From the NCBI GenBank assembly GCA_027066365.1, contig JAMONV010000021.1, forward strand, positions 1 to 47,984: 47,984 nucleotides of DNA, in the 5' to 3' direction. Under the pieces are notes generated by a model. That model worked only from the letters and a program-made list of their open reading frames with translations. It did no database searches and was not told the origin of the DNA. Position 1 is the first letter of the stretch. Each line of letters starts with the position of its first letter. Both the position numbers and the translations under genes were made by a program. This DNA is from Flavobacteriales bacterium. GTDB taxonomy: Bacteria > Bacteroidota > Bacteroidia > Flavobacteriales > Flavobacteriaceae. Positions 24,407-32,397 of the stretch are shown here, piece by piece.

Positions 24407-25651
24407 ATGAACGATATTTTTGATAAAATAAGGGAGAAAGGACCGCTTACCCAATTTCGAGACATAGGAGAAGGTTATTTTATGTTTCCCAAGCTCCAAG
24501 GAGAATTAGGTCCTCGCATGAAATTCAACGGACAAGAAATGATCATGTGGAGTATCAACGATTACCTGGGCTTGGGCAACCACCCCGAAATCCGTAAAGC
24601 CGACGCCGAGGCAGCCGCCAAATGGGGATTGGCATATCCTATGGGATCACGTCCCATGTCTGGGCATACGGATTTACACGAACAACTCGAACGCGAATTG
24701 GCCGAATTTTCCGGGAAAGAAGCCGCCTATTTGTTGAATTTCGGCTATCAAGGAAACGTATCCATTATTGATGCTTTGGTCAACAAAAACGACGTCATCG
24801 TTTATGACATCGACTCCCATGCCAGCATTATCGACGGCGTTCGTTTGCATCAAGGAAAACGTTTTACCTTTATGCACAACGACGTAGAAAGCCTCGAAAA
24901 AAATCTCATACGCGCTCAACGCATTATCGAAAAAACCGGCGGCGGTATTTTGGTCATTTCCGAAGGCGTGTTCGGCATGAGAGGTGAACAAGGCATTTTG
25001 AAAGAAATCGTTGAATTAAAGAAAAAATACAACTTCCGCATATACATTGACGATGCACACGGATTCGGAACTTTGGGCGAAGGCGGCCGTGGCACTCATT
25101 TTGAACAGGACGTGGTAGACGAAATCGACGTTTATTTCGCCACTTTTGCCAAATCCATGGCCAGCATAGGCGCATTTGTGTCGGGCGATTATGAAGTCAT
25201 TAAATACCTGCAATACAATATGCGTTCGCAAGTTTATGCCAAATCCATGCCCATGCCATTGGTGGAAGGAGCCCTCAAGCGATTGGATATGATACGATCC
25301 CACCCCGAATTGAAAGATCAATTATGGGATGTTGCTTTGCGCCTGCAACACGGATTAACGGAAGCCGGATTCGATATTGGAAAAACCGACACCGCCATCA
25401 CACCCGTTTACTTACATGTGGATCCGCTCGAAGCGGGAATGCTTGTTCGAGACTTACGCGACAACCATAAAATCTTCACTTCCATCGTGATTTATCCCGT
25501 GATTCCCAAAGGCATGATTATCCTGCGATTGATTCCCACCACGCGACACACCCAAGCGGAAATCGACGAAACCATCGAAGCTTTTAAAGCTATCCGGGAA
25601 AAGCAAGAAGCCGGTATCTACCGCGAACTGGCCAAAGACATTAAATTATAA
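24407..25651 (+). CDS. spt: Serine palmitoyltransferase-type alpha-oxoamine synthase
   Basis: PLP enzyme of the alpha-oxoamine synthase group, 414 residues. The Schiff-base lysine is Lys249 in FATFAKSMASIG. The PLP-contacting residues include DAHGFG (about 216-221) and HAS (138-140). The N-terminal block MNDIFDKIREKGPLTQFRD with YFMFPKLQGELGPRM and MWSINDYLGLGNHPE matches the Bacteroidota Spt proteins that condense serine with palmitoyl-CoA to start sphingolipid synthesis. Close relatives make 2-amino-3-ketobutyrate or 8-amino-7-oxononanoate; no biotin or threonine genes are nearby. The start follows a promoter and an AGGAGA ribosome-binding site. Confidence 0.8.
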   Translation: MNDIFDKIREKGPLTQFRDIGEGYFMFPKLQGELGPRMKFNGQEMIMWSINDYLGLGNHPEIRKADAEAAAKWGLAYPMGSRPMSGHTDLHEQLERELAEFSGKEAAYLLNFGYQGNVSIIDALVNKNDVIVYDIDSHASIIDGVRLHQGKRFTFMHNDVESLEKNLIRAQRIIEKTGGGILVISEGVFGMRGEQGILKEIVELKKKYNFRIYIDDAHGFGTLGEGGRGTHFEQDVVDEIDVYFATFAKSMASIGAFVSGDYEVIKYLQYNMRSQVYAKSMPMPLVEGALKRLDMIRSHPELKDQLWDVALRLQHGLTEAGFDIGKTDTAITPVYLHVDPLEAGMLVRDLRDNHKIFTSIVIYPVIPKGMIILRLIPTTRHTQAEIDETIEAFKAIREKQEAGIYRELAKDIKL

Positions 25652-25666
25652 TTTTCCGGCCAATCG

Positions 25667-25697
25667 TTGACAAAAAAGGTTTCTTTTCTTAACTTTG
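25667..25697 (+). promoter_or_regulatory. Bacteroidota promoter for the SPOR-domain gene
   Basis: TTG at 25667-25669, 20 nt, then TAACTTTG at 25690-25697, a near-consensus pair. The -7 element ends 5 nt before ATG 25703, so the mRNA should be leaderless or nearly so. This rules out the in-frame TTG at 25667 as a start codon. Confidence 0.7.
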
Positions 25698-25702
25698 TCT
25701 TT

Positions 25703-26722
25703 ATGAAAAGAACCGTTGAAGAATACCTCAGTCGTTTATTGTTTCGTTTCGATGCCGTGTCCGTTCACGGATTCGGCGTTTTCGAAAGCGAACACTTTCC
25801 CGCCCGATATTTGGAAAAAACCGGTTCGTTTGAACCTCCGCATAAAGAAATTCGTTTCCGGTTTTTACCAGAAATCGAAGATAGCCTGTTAATCGAATTC
25901 ATTGCCACCGCGGAAAATATTTCTACGGAAAAAGCCCGAAACATACTGGACGAAACCGTTACCCGCTGGAAAAATACCCTACACGAAAAAAACTCTCTTG
26001 AATTGGAAGGAATAGGTCATTTCATGCTAATCAATGGCAAACTATTCTTCCATTCAACAAACCGTAATTTCCTGGCGGACGCCTTCGGATTAAAAAGTTT
26101 TACCAAACGAAAAATCAAACAAAACGAAATTCGCATCGCAAGCTTTTTGGCGCCGGAAAACGAAAAACAAAACCACAAACCCACCGGATCCGAACCAAAA
26201 AAAACCGTTCCGAAACCCACACCGGAAATTTCAAAACCCGTTTTTTCCGATTCGAAAAAAACCGTTTTAGCCAAACGTTCTCCGCTATGGCAATACGCCG
26301 CAGCCGCCGTTATCGGCGGTGCATTGTTCCTTTCTCTTTACTTAAACGGAAATACTCCGGTAAATCAGCCGGGCAAGATACCCGTTTATCAAGCTACCTA
26401 TGAACTTCCCGGAGATTTTCCCGTTATCCGGATCAATACAAACATTCAATCCGGAAATAACCAAACCGCTTCCATTGTTCAAAACAAACCGGACAAAGAA
26501 AACAGAATCGCCATCATTGCCGGTGCTTTCCGTTCGAAAACCAACGCCGAAAAAATGCTTCGCAGGCTACAATCGGCCGGATACCCCGCTTCCATTACCG
26601 GCCAAAACCGAAAAGGTTATTGGCTGGTGGCTTATCAAACATTCCTTTCGCGTAACGAAGCGGAAGCAAAACTCTCGGTAATCAAACGGAAAGTGAACCC
26701 CTATGCTTGGATAAAAGAATAA
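25703..26722 (+). CDS. SPOR-domain protein with HU/CCDC81-like N-terminal domains
   Basis: A 339-residue single-pass membrane protein. The N-terminal 130 residues form two HU-like (CCDC81-type) modules, opening MKRTVEEYLSRLLFRFDAVSVHGFGVFES and continuing with LELEGIGHFMLINGKLFF. A Lys/Pro-rich linker follows, then a membrane segment (about residues 195-215, YAAAAVIGGALFLSLYL). The C-terminal SPOR domain (about 262-338) contains IAIIAGAFRSKTNAEKMLRRL and binds glycan strands denuded of stem peptides, usually at division sites. The HU-like part faces the cytoplasm and could bind DNA or protein. It is probably a cell-division or envelope protein; its partner is not known. Confidence 0.82.
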   Translation: MKRTVEEYLSRLLFRFDAVSVHGFGVFESEHFPARYLEKTGSFEPPHKEIRFRFLPEIEDSLLIEFIATAENISTEKARNILDETVTRWKNTLHEKNSLELEGIGHFMLINGKLFFHSTNRNFLADAFGLKSFTKRKIKQNEIRIASFLAPENEKQNHKPTGSEPKKTVPKPTPEISKPVFSDSKKTVLAKRSPLWQYAAAAVIGGALFLSLYLNGNTPVNQPGKIPVYQATYELPGDFPVIRINTNIQSGNNQTASIVQNKPDKENRIAIIAGAFRSKTNAEKMLRRLQSAGYPASITGQNRKGYWLVAYQTFLSRNEAEAKLSVIKRKVNPYAWIKE

Positions 26723-26808
26723 AACTTTCATTCGCTTGTGAAACCTTTTTACAACCGGCTATACGAAAAGCTTAAAAAAATTCATATATTCACAACAAAT
26801 TTTCTCCT

Positions 26809-27399
26809 ATGAAAAAACTTTGGATTACATTAGGCATTTTGGCGCTATTGGCTTTGATGGCATTTCAATGGGTCAAATCTTTTCAAAACAACGCCGTAGG
26901 CTACGAAGAAGGGATCAACAAACAATGGGCTAACGTGGAAAGCGCCTATCAACGCCGTGCCGACCTTATTCCCAATTTGGTCAATACGGTCAAAGGTTAC
27001 GCCAAGCACGAAAAAGAAACCCTTGAAGCGGTAATCAAAGCCCGTGCCCAAGCCACGCAAATAAAAATCGACCCTGCCAATCTTACACCGGAAAAATTGG
27101 CTCAATTTCAAAAAGCACAACAAGGACTTTCGGGAGCATTAAACCGGTTGCTACTGGTAGTGGAACGTTACCCCGAATTAAAAGCCGATAAACATTTTCT
27201 CGAATTACAAAGCCAATTGGAAGGAACCGAAAACCGAATTAACGTGGAACGCAACAAATACAATCAAGCCGTTCAGGTTTACAATACTTATATCAGACGT
27301 TTTCCCAACAACATTTTGGCTTCCATGTTCGGATTTAAACCCAAAGCCTATTTCCAAGCGGAAAAAGGAGCCGAAAAAGCGCCCAAGGTTCAATTCTGA
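26809..27399 (+). CDS. lemA: LemA family protein
   Basis: A 196-residue membrane-anchored protein with one N-terminal hydrophobic segment (about 4-22) and a long helical domain. NVESAYQRRADLIPNLVNTVKGYAKHE is the LemA signature, followed by ALNRLLLVVERYPELKAD and ENRINVERNKYN. LemA proteins often accompany TPM-domain proteins, as here: the next two genes encode TPM proteins 3 nt downstream and beyond. The molecular role is unsettled; association with envelope stress or protease partners has been proposed for the family. It probably heads a three-gene operon. Confidence 0.92.
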   Translation: MKKLWITLGILALLALMAFQWVKSFQNNAVGYEEGINKQWANVESAYQRRADLIPNLVNTVKGYAKHEKETLEAVIKARAQATQIKIDPANLTPEKLAQFQKAQQGLSGALNRLLLVVERYPELKADKHFLELQSQLEGTENRINVERNKYNQAVQVYNTYIRRFPNNILASMFGFKPKAYFQAEKGAEKAPKVQF

Positions 27400-27402
27400 T
27401 AC

Positions 27403-27843
27403 ATGAAAAAAGAATTTCTTTGGTTTCTGACCGATCTTGACGAACAGGAAATACTACAAGCCATCCGCGAAGCGGAAACACAAACCTCCGGCGAAATCAG
27501 AGTGCACTTGCATGCCGGCGGTTCCGGAAATGTCTACGAAGAAGCGGTCAAAACCTTTCATCGATTGGGAATGCATAAAACGGCTTTGCGCAACGGAATC
27601 CTGTTTTATATCGATACGGAAAGAAAAAAATTCGCTGTCATCGGCGATGAAGGCATCCACCGTCATGTAAAAGATAATTTTTGGAAAGAAACCGCCGAAA
27701 TTTTAGAACAACATTTCGCAAAAAAAAACTTCAAGGAAGGTTTAATCGAAGCAATATTATACACCGGCCGGGCTTTGAAGAATTACTTCCCGTGGCTGGA
27801 AAACGATGTGAACGAATTACCCGATGAAATTTCATACGATTAA
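27403..27843 (+). CDS. TPM-domain protein, cytosolic type
   Basis: A 146-residue protein with a TPM (TLP18.3/Psb32/MOLO-1) domain. The opening ILQAIREAETQTSGEIRVHLHAGG, the middle NGILFYIDTERKKFAVIGDEGIHRHV and IEAILYTGRALKNYFP fit the family. It lacks a signal peptide and a membrane segment, so the domain faces the cytoplasm, unlike that of its neighbour. The ATG is 3 nt after lemA, and its last 20 bases overlap the next TPM gene in another frame. Overlap and spacing indicate translational coupling of the three genes. The function of TPM domains in bacteria is poorly defined. Confidence 0.8.
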   Translation: MKKEFLWFLTDLDEQEILQAIREAETQTSGEIRVHLHAGGSGNVYEEAVKTFHRLGMHKTALRNGILFYIDTERKKFAVIGDEGIHRHVKDNFWKETAEILEQHFAKKNFKEGLIEAILYTGRALKNYFPWLENDVNELPDEISYD

Positions 27844-28630
27844 AACTTACGGCTTTATTCTTTTTTGGTTTTTCAATATCGGCGTTTACGGTCAAAAAAC
27901 CGAATTCCCCTTGGAAAAAGACGGCTTACCACCCGTTCCCGAAATACAAACTTCCGTATATGATTATGCGCAAATTCTCCCGGATCAACAGGAAAAACAG
28001 CTGAAACAAAAACTCATTCGCTACGCCGACACTACTTCCACACAAATCGTTATTGTCACGGTTCCGAAACTACCCGGCGTCAATCTTAATTTTTGGGCGG
28101 CTCAATGGGCCGAAAAATGGGGCATCGGAATAAAGGGAAAAGACAACGGAATCCTCATTGTCGTCGCTCCGAATGACCGTAAAGTAGTCATTCAAACCGG
28201 TTATGGGGTGGAAGACCGTCTGACCGATGCTTTGGCAAGAAGAATTATCGAAAATATTTTCATACCTCATTTTAAAAAAGGAGATTACTACGGCGGTTTA
28301 GACCGTGGAACCGATGTTATTATAGACCTTTTGTCCGGCAAGTTTCAAGCAAAAACCACCGGTATTGACGATTCGCCCGATTGGCTTGCCCTGCTACTGA
28401 TTTTTATTGTATTGGTCTTATTCATTTATTGGTTGTCCCGTCACAGCGGAAAGGGCGGAGGCGGCTATACGATCGATCGGGAAGGACCGGTGATTTGGGG
28501 TTCGCCATTCGGCGGATCATCCGGCGGAAATTGGGGAGGAAGCCCGGGCGGAAGCGGTTGGGGCGGCGGTTTTTCGGGCGGCTTTGGCGGCGGAAGTTTC
28601 GGCGGAGGAGGAGCCAGCGGAAGTTGGTAA
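27824..28630 (+). CDS. TPM-domain protein with Gly-rich C-terminus (YgcG-like)
   Basis: A 268-residue secreted and membrane-anchored protein. The N-terminal signal peptide region is GFILFWFFNIGVYG. The TPM domain (about residues 40-165) includes VYDYAQILPDQQEKQL, IVTVPKLPGVNLNFWAAQWAEKWGIG and GILIVVAPNDRKVVIQTGYGVE. One membrane helix at about 186-206 is followed by a low-complexity Gly/Ser tail of about 55 residues with GGSFGGGGASGSW at the end. This architecture is common next to LemA. The start overlaps the previous gene by 20 nt. No adjacent protease gene is present. Confidence 0.85.
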   Translation: MKFHTIKTYGFILFWFFNIGVYGQKTEFPLEKDGLPPVPEIQTSVYDYAQILPDQQEKQLKQKLIRYADTTSTQIVIVTVPKLPGVNLNFWAAQWAEKWGIGIKGKDNGILIVVAPNDRKVVIQTGYGVEDRLTDALARRIIENIFIPHFKKGDYYGGLDRGTDVIIDLLSGKFQAKTTGIDDSPDWLALLLIFIVLVLFIYWLSRHSGKGGGGYTIDREGPVIWGSPFGGSSGGNWGGSPGGSGWGGGFSGGFGGGSFGGGGASGSW

Positions 28631-28708
28631 TGAAAATCATAAAATTTTCACCGGTCATTATATGCGTTTTAGGTAGAAAAATGTAAGCTTAAGCATAAGT
28701 TTTCATAT

Positions 28709-28739
28709 TTTGCTACAAGAAAAATATTCCGTATATTTG
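28709..28739 (+). promoter_or_regulatory. Bacteroidota promoter for the tRNA cluster
   Basis: TTTG at 28709-28712, a 19-nt spacer and TATATTTG at 28732-28739 are a consensus match. It ends 24 nt before the first tRNA-Lys. Confidence 0.75.
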
Positions 28740-28763
28740 CAACCGCTTTAACGGTGGATTATT

Positions 28764-28836
28764 GACCCGGTAGCTCAGTAGGTAGAGCATCTCCCTTTTA
28801 AGGAGAGGGTCCTGAGTTCGAGCCTCAGCCGGGTCA
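28764..28836 (+). tRNA. tRNA-Lys (anticodon TTT), copy 1
   Basis: Acceptor GACCCGG pairs with CCGGGTC. The D arm contains GCTCAGTAGGTAGAGC. The anticodon loop CTTTTAA reads TTT in a TCTCC/GGAGA stem. The T arm contains TTCGAGC. It is 73 nt long. After the discriminator A the sequence is CTT, so CCA is not encoded. Confidence 0.97.
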
Positions 28837-28871
28837 CTTTTAGTGTGAAGAAGATCTTTTTATTTTTTTAC

Positions 28872-28944
28872 GACCCGGTAGCTCAGTAGGTAGAGCATCT
28901 CCCTTTTAAGGAGAGGGTCCTGAGTTCGAACCTCAGCCGGGTCA
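28872..28944 (+). tRNA. tRNA-Lys (anticodon TTT), copy 2
   Basis: Identical to copy 1 except for one base in the T loop (TTCGAAC instead of TTCGAGC). It is 73 nt long. The discriminator A is followed by CCA, so the 3' end is encoded here. It lies 35 nt after copy 1 and is probably cotranscribed. Confidence 0.97.
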
Positions 28945-28950
28945 CCAAAA

Positions 28951-29035
28951 GCGCACGTGGCGGAATTGGTAGACGCGCTAGGTTGAGGGCCTAGTGGCCG
29001 TTTAGGCCGTGCAGGTTCAACTCCTGTCGTGCGCA
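28951..29035 (+). tRNA. tRNA-Leu (anticodon GAG)
   Basis: Acceptor GCGCACG pairs with CGTGCGC. The anticodon stem CTAGG/CCTAG holds loop TTGAGGG with anticodon GAG. The long variable arm TGGCCGTTTAGGCCGT identifies a class II tRNA. It is 85 nt long. CCA is not encoded. It lies 6 nt after the second tRNA-Lys. Confidence 0.96.
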
Positions 29036-29151
29036 CTTTGTTCTTCTCTTTTCACACCATCGTTTTTTCATAAAAAATTTTTCAGTTTACAATCAAATCC
29101 GTTTCGTTGGTTACAAGAATAGCAGTATAACCGAAGAACAAACATATCTTG

Positions 29152-31134
29152 CTAGATTCCTCTGTATTTTCTGTAGAACCATTCCATACTCAAGAAGAGA
29201 ACTGCTATCAACAGCCAAATATATTGATCGGTCAAGTGCTTTTTTTGCTTAATCAAACGGATTTTACCTTTCAAATCAGGTGAATTTTTCAAATACTCCG
29301 CCAAAGTTTTCGCTTGACCCTGATAAAATACCTTCCCTCCCGTATAGTCGGCTAATTGCGTGAGTTTTTCCGTTTGTGCAATATCCGGTTGCTCGCGTTT
29401 AGGCGGCAAAACGATGAACATACCTTGCTTGGCGATTTGATAATCGTCATAAACGGCCGTAAAAGTATAACGTCCCGGCGTCAATCCCGAGACCTGCGTT
29501 TCAAAATAAGGATTGTTATAGTAAAGTTTCAAATTTTGACGTTTTCCCGTGCTGTCGGTTAAAATCAAACGTAAACGCGCTTGACGGTTTTCTTCCCAAA
29601 GGGTATTATAGGCCTGCAAACGAATTTTCACCGGTTTCCCGGAAGGATATCGTTCACGGTAATCCAATATCAACAAATTTTTTCCCGGTTTTCGCAGCAG
29701 ATAAGTAACTGTTTTTTCTATCCATTGTTCCGTGAAATTTCCGGATTTGTTTCGTTTTTTTTCCAACAACAACCAACGCCAAAGTCCGCTTCCGAAAGTA
29801 GCCGCCACATAGCGTTCGGGAAAATAAACCGTTAGCGGTTGACCGGTTTTTATATTTTTGATTTTCGCATAAAATAAAATTTTTCCCGGTTCCTTCAAGT
29901 ATATTTCACCGTATACATCCTTCAAAGCCGGATGTTGTTCCGCCTCGAATGACGGCAATTGAAACAAATCGAAAGCAGGATTATAGATCGCCAAATATTG
30001 TTCTTTCAAACCGTTATATGAAAGTTTTTTCCCGAATAAACCGTTCCAACGATTCAATGCCATCCAATCGGTGAAGTGACCGGTGATATACCAAATCGCT
30101 TCTTTTCGTTCGGTCAAAGCTTCGCATTGGCGGCGTCCCGGCTGAATAGCAATAATCAAATCGTATTTTTTTCCCTGACGAATCACGCTGTCCAATTCAA
30201 CTTTATAAGTTTTTATGCGGGATAAAACCCTTCTCAACGCTCCTACATCGGGATGAATTTTTCCGGTCAAAATAAGAATGTGTGCCGACTGTTCTTCCAC
30301 TTTGATATGTATGGTCCGGCGATTATTCGATTTGATTTTTTCCATCGCAAACGGAACCGCTTCCACCGTCAAGGTTTGCCAACCCGGTTTTTCGGCCTTC
30401 AAACGAATTTGTAACGAACGATAAGCATGTTCCTTATCAAATTCCATGTATTTTTCGAAAAGCTTATATTTACCGTTTTTAACAATGATTTTAGTTTTTA
30501 TTTTTCCCTCGGGACGGTCATAAGCCACATAAGGACGGATAATAAAATCGTTTCCCAATCCCACGCGCCTGTTATAATCCACACGATCAATGCGTAAATC
30601 GGGAAACTGTGCCGTGTCGCCCGTCACCACCGGGAAAACCTGCATCCGGTCGGCAGGACTCAAAATATAGCGATAATCATTGCCTACGGTTGATTGCCCG
30701 TCGGTTAGTAAAACCACGGCCGCTTTTTCGTTTTCTTTTTCTTCTTTCAAACGTTTCAGAGCCGCCGCAATATCTGTTTCTCCCGCGTAAGTTCCGGATT
30801 GCTTATGCAAAATCGTATCGAAATAATAAACTGAAATATTAAACTTGGAAAGTAAATCCCGGTTTCGGAACAAACTGTCAACCGTTTTTTTAATTAAATC
30901 GCCGTAATTTTTTACCGAAACGGTATTATCGGCCAAAATAAATAATTGGGGTTTTATCGTTTCTCTCCGCTTCAACAAATAAATGGGATTAAACAAAAAC
31001 AAAAGCATGAAAAACAAAGAAACCGTCCGTAAAGCAAACAACAATTTTTCCTTGCGCGGCGAATAGAAAAAAGCACTTACTCCTGCTGCCACCGGCAAGA
31101 GTAATAAGAATATAACTATTTGATTTATAGTCAT
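29152..31134 (-). CDS. VWA-like membrane protein
   Basis: A 660-residue protein with two N-terminal membrane helices (about 4-22 and 35-55), a von Willebrand A-like domain (about 63-185) and one C-terminal helix (about 636-655). The metal-site motif reads DNTVS where the canonical form is DxSxS, and LLTDGQSTVGND supplies the third loop. The rest (about 190-580) looks like stacked beta-sandwich segments. This layout resembles conserved Bacteroidota membrane proteins related to the Bat aerotolerance group. Its ATG begins directly after the fabG stop codon, so the two are transcribed together. A ligand or partner cannot be named. Confidence 0.75.
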   Translation of the reverse strand: MTINQIVIFLLLLPVAAGVSAFFYSPRKEKLLFALRTVSLFFMLLFLFNPIYLLKRRETIKPQLFILADNTVSVKNYGDLIKKTVDSLFRNRDLLSKFNISVYYFDTILHKQSGTYAGETDIAAALKRLKEEKENEKAAVVLLTDGQSTVGNDYRYILSPADRMQVFPVVTGDTAQFPDLRIDRVDYNRRVGLGNDFIIRPYVAYDRPEGKIKTKIIVKNGKYKLFEKYMEFDKEHAYRSLQIRLKAEKPGWQTLTVEAVPFAMEKIKSNNRRTIHIKVEEQSAHILILTGKIHPDVGALRRVLSRIKTYKVELDSVIRQGKKYDLIIAIQPGRRQCEALTERKEAIWYITGHFTDWMALNRWNGLFGKKLSYNGLKEQYLAIYNPAFDLFQLPSFEAEQHPALKDVYGEIYLKEPGKILFYAKIKNIKTGQPLTVYFPERYVAATFGSGLWRWLLLEKKRNKSGNFTEQWIEKTVTYLLRKPGKNLLILDYRERYPSGKPVKIRLQAYNTLWEENRQARLRLILTDSTGKRQNLKLYYNNPYFETQVSGLTPGRYTFTAVYDDYQIAKQGMFIVLPPKREQPDIAQTEKLTQLADYTGGKVFYQGQAKTLAEYLKNSPDLKGKIRLIKQKKHLTDQYIWLLIAVLFLSMEWFYRKYRGI

Positions 31135-31884
31135 TTACATTAACATTCCGCCATCTACCACCAAAACTTGACCGGTGATATAATCGCTCATGTCCGAAGC
31201 TAAAAATACACATGCACCGGCCACATCTTCAGGTTTTCCCGTGCGACGCAAGGGAATGCGATTTTTCCAATCTTCCAACACCTTTTCGTCCAAAGCCGCC
31301 GTCATTTCCGTTTCGATAAATCCCGGCGCAACCACATTGCACCGAATATTACGGCTTCCCAATTCCTGTGCGACCGATTTACTAAATCCGATAATTCCCG
31401 CCTTGGATGCAGCATAATTCGCCTGCCCAGCATTTCCGCTTATTCCCACTACACTTCCTATATTGATAATGCTTCCTTTTCTTTGCTTCATCATGGAACG
31501 TATAACCGCCTTGGTCATATTAAAAACCGATTTTAAATTGGTATTTATCACCCGGTCGAAATCTTCTTCGCTCATGCGTAGCAACAAAGTGTCCTTGGTG
31601 ATGCCGGCATTATTGATCAGCACATCGATTTTTCCGAAATCCACCAACACTTGCTCCACCGTTTTCTGTGCCTGAACAAAATCGGCGGCATCGGATTGAT
31701 ACGCTTTCGCTTTTATACCCATGGATTTAAGTTCGTTTTCCAAAATTTTGGCCTTTTCGACGGACGACCTATAGGTGAATGCCACATCGGCTCCTTGCTC
31801 GGCCGATTTCAACGCAATTCCTCGTCCGATCCCGCGCGAAGCACCTGTTATCAATACTGTTTTTCCTGCTAATAATCCGTTCAT
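31135..31884 (-). CDS. fabG: 3-oxoacyl-[acyl-carrier-protein] reductase
   Basis: NADPH-dependent reduction of 3-oxoacyl-ACP in fatty-acid elongation, cytosolic. The 249-residue classical SDR has the cofactor motif TGASRGIGRG (about 13-22), NNAG (about 90), the catalytic Ser in NIGSVVGISG, Tyr and Lys in YAASKAG, and VAPGFIETEMT. The C-terminal VVDGGMLM is typical of FabG. It is the first gene of a two-gene unit with the VWA-like protein and is divergent from rpiB across a 513-bp spacer. A TATCTTTG element lies about 25 nt upstream. Confidence 0.93.
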   Translation of the reverse strand: MNGLLAGKTVLITGASRGIGRGIALKSAEQGADVAFTYRSSVEKAKILENELKSMGIKAKAYQSDAADFVQAQKTVEQVLVDFGKIDVLINNAGITKDTLLLRMSEEDFDRVINTNLKSVFNMTKAVIRSMMKQRKGSIINIGSVVGISGNAGQANYAASKAGIIGFSKSVAQELGSRNIRCNVVAPGFIETEMTAALDEKVLEDWKNRIPLRRTGKPEDVAGACVFLASDMSDYITGQVLVVDGGMLM

Positions 31885-31908
31885 ATTCGTTTTGATTTAT
31901 AATTGATT

Positions 31909-31916
31909 CAAAGATA
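31909..31916 (-). promoter_or_regulatory. -7 promoter element for fabG
   Basis: On the minus strand the sequence is TATCTTTG, a full TAnnTTTG match 24 nt upstream of the fabG ATG. No TTTG lies at the standard spacing. Confidence 0.45.
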
Positions 31917-32270
31917 AACGAATTTTCAAAAATCGAATTTTTAAATCCGAACAACAATATTTATATCTTTTTTTTCTTTTGTAAATAAATGAATAAACAA
32001 TATTGATAATATTTCACTGTTGAAACCCCTCAAAATTATATAACAAATTGATTATAAACATTTTATGATGGATAATTTGGTTTAATAGACGTTGGTAGCA
32101 TGTTGAAAACTTCTAAAAATTTTACTTGTATTTTTCCCGTTTTCGATTAATGCAAAATTCCGTTGTAAAATCCAAATTTTTTATTCACGAAATTTCTGTT
32201 TTTTTTTCACAAATCCGGTTATTGAAAATCAATGAGAAAAAAAAATTTTTTTTCGGTTTTCAACAATGTT

Positions 32271-32301
32271 TTTGACATCCTTTTTTGGGGTTGTATTTTT
32301 G
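32271..32301 (+). promoter_or_regulatory. Bacteroidota promoter upstream of rpiB
   Basis: TTTG at 32271-32274, a 19-nt spacer and TATTTTTG at 32294-32301 are a consensus match. It would give a leader of about 90 nt before rpiB, which contains ATCATG...CATGAT, a short possible hairpin. Confidence 0.7.
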
Positions 32302-32374
32302 TGTTAGCCAAATGATCATGTTGTTTTTATCGGCATGATATAATGTTTGTCTTCAACCTAAAATCAAAATTCAT

Positions 32375-32382
32375 TAACTTTG
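32375..32382 (+). promoter_or_regulatory. Second -7 element immediately before rpiB
   Basis: TAACTTTG lies 15 nt upstream of ATG 32398. The in-frame TTG at 32380 is part of this element, so it is unlikely to be a start codon. The -33 element is not at standard spacing. Confidence 0.4.
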
Positions 32383-32397
32383 AAAAAAATAATTTCC

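Larger units (their letters stand above)
31885..32397. other. AT-rich divergent spacer, candidate replication origin
   Basis: No gene is seen in these 513 bases. The stretch holds the fabG promoter near its left end and rpiB promoters near its right end, leaving about 350 bp in the middle without assigned function. It contains A9T8 at 32237-32253 and three copies of TGTTGAAA(A/C)C: 32018 and 32101 on plus, 32256-32265 on minus. It also has two near-DnaA boxes, TTATTCACG at 32181-32189 and TTTTTCACA at 32203-32211. The plus strand is C-rich to its left and G-rich to its right. No perfect TTATCCACA is present. Confidence 0.45.

Noticed and set aside
28764-28944. Direct repeat of about 75 bp as a possible attachment site or recombination product.
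   Set aside because: It is fully explained by two tRNA-Lys genes; no integrase or element lies between or beside them.
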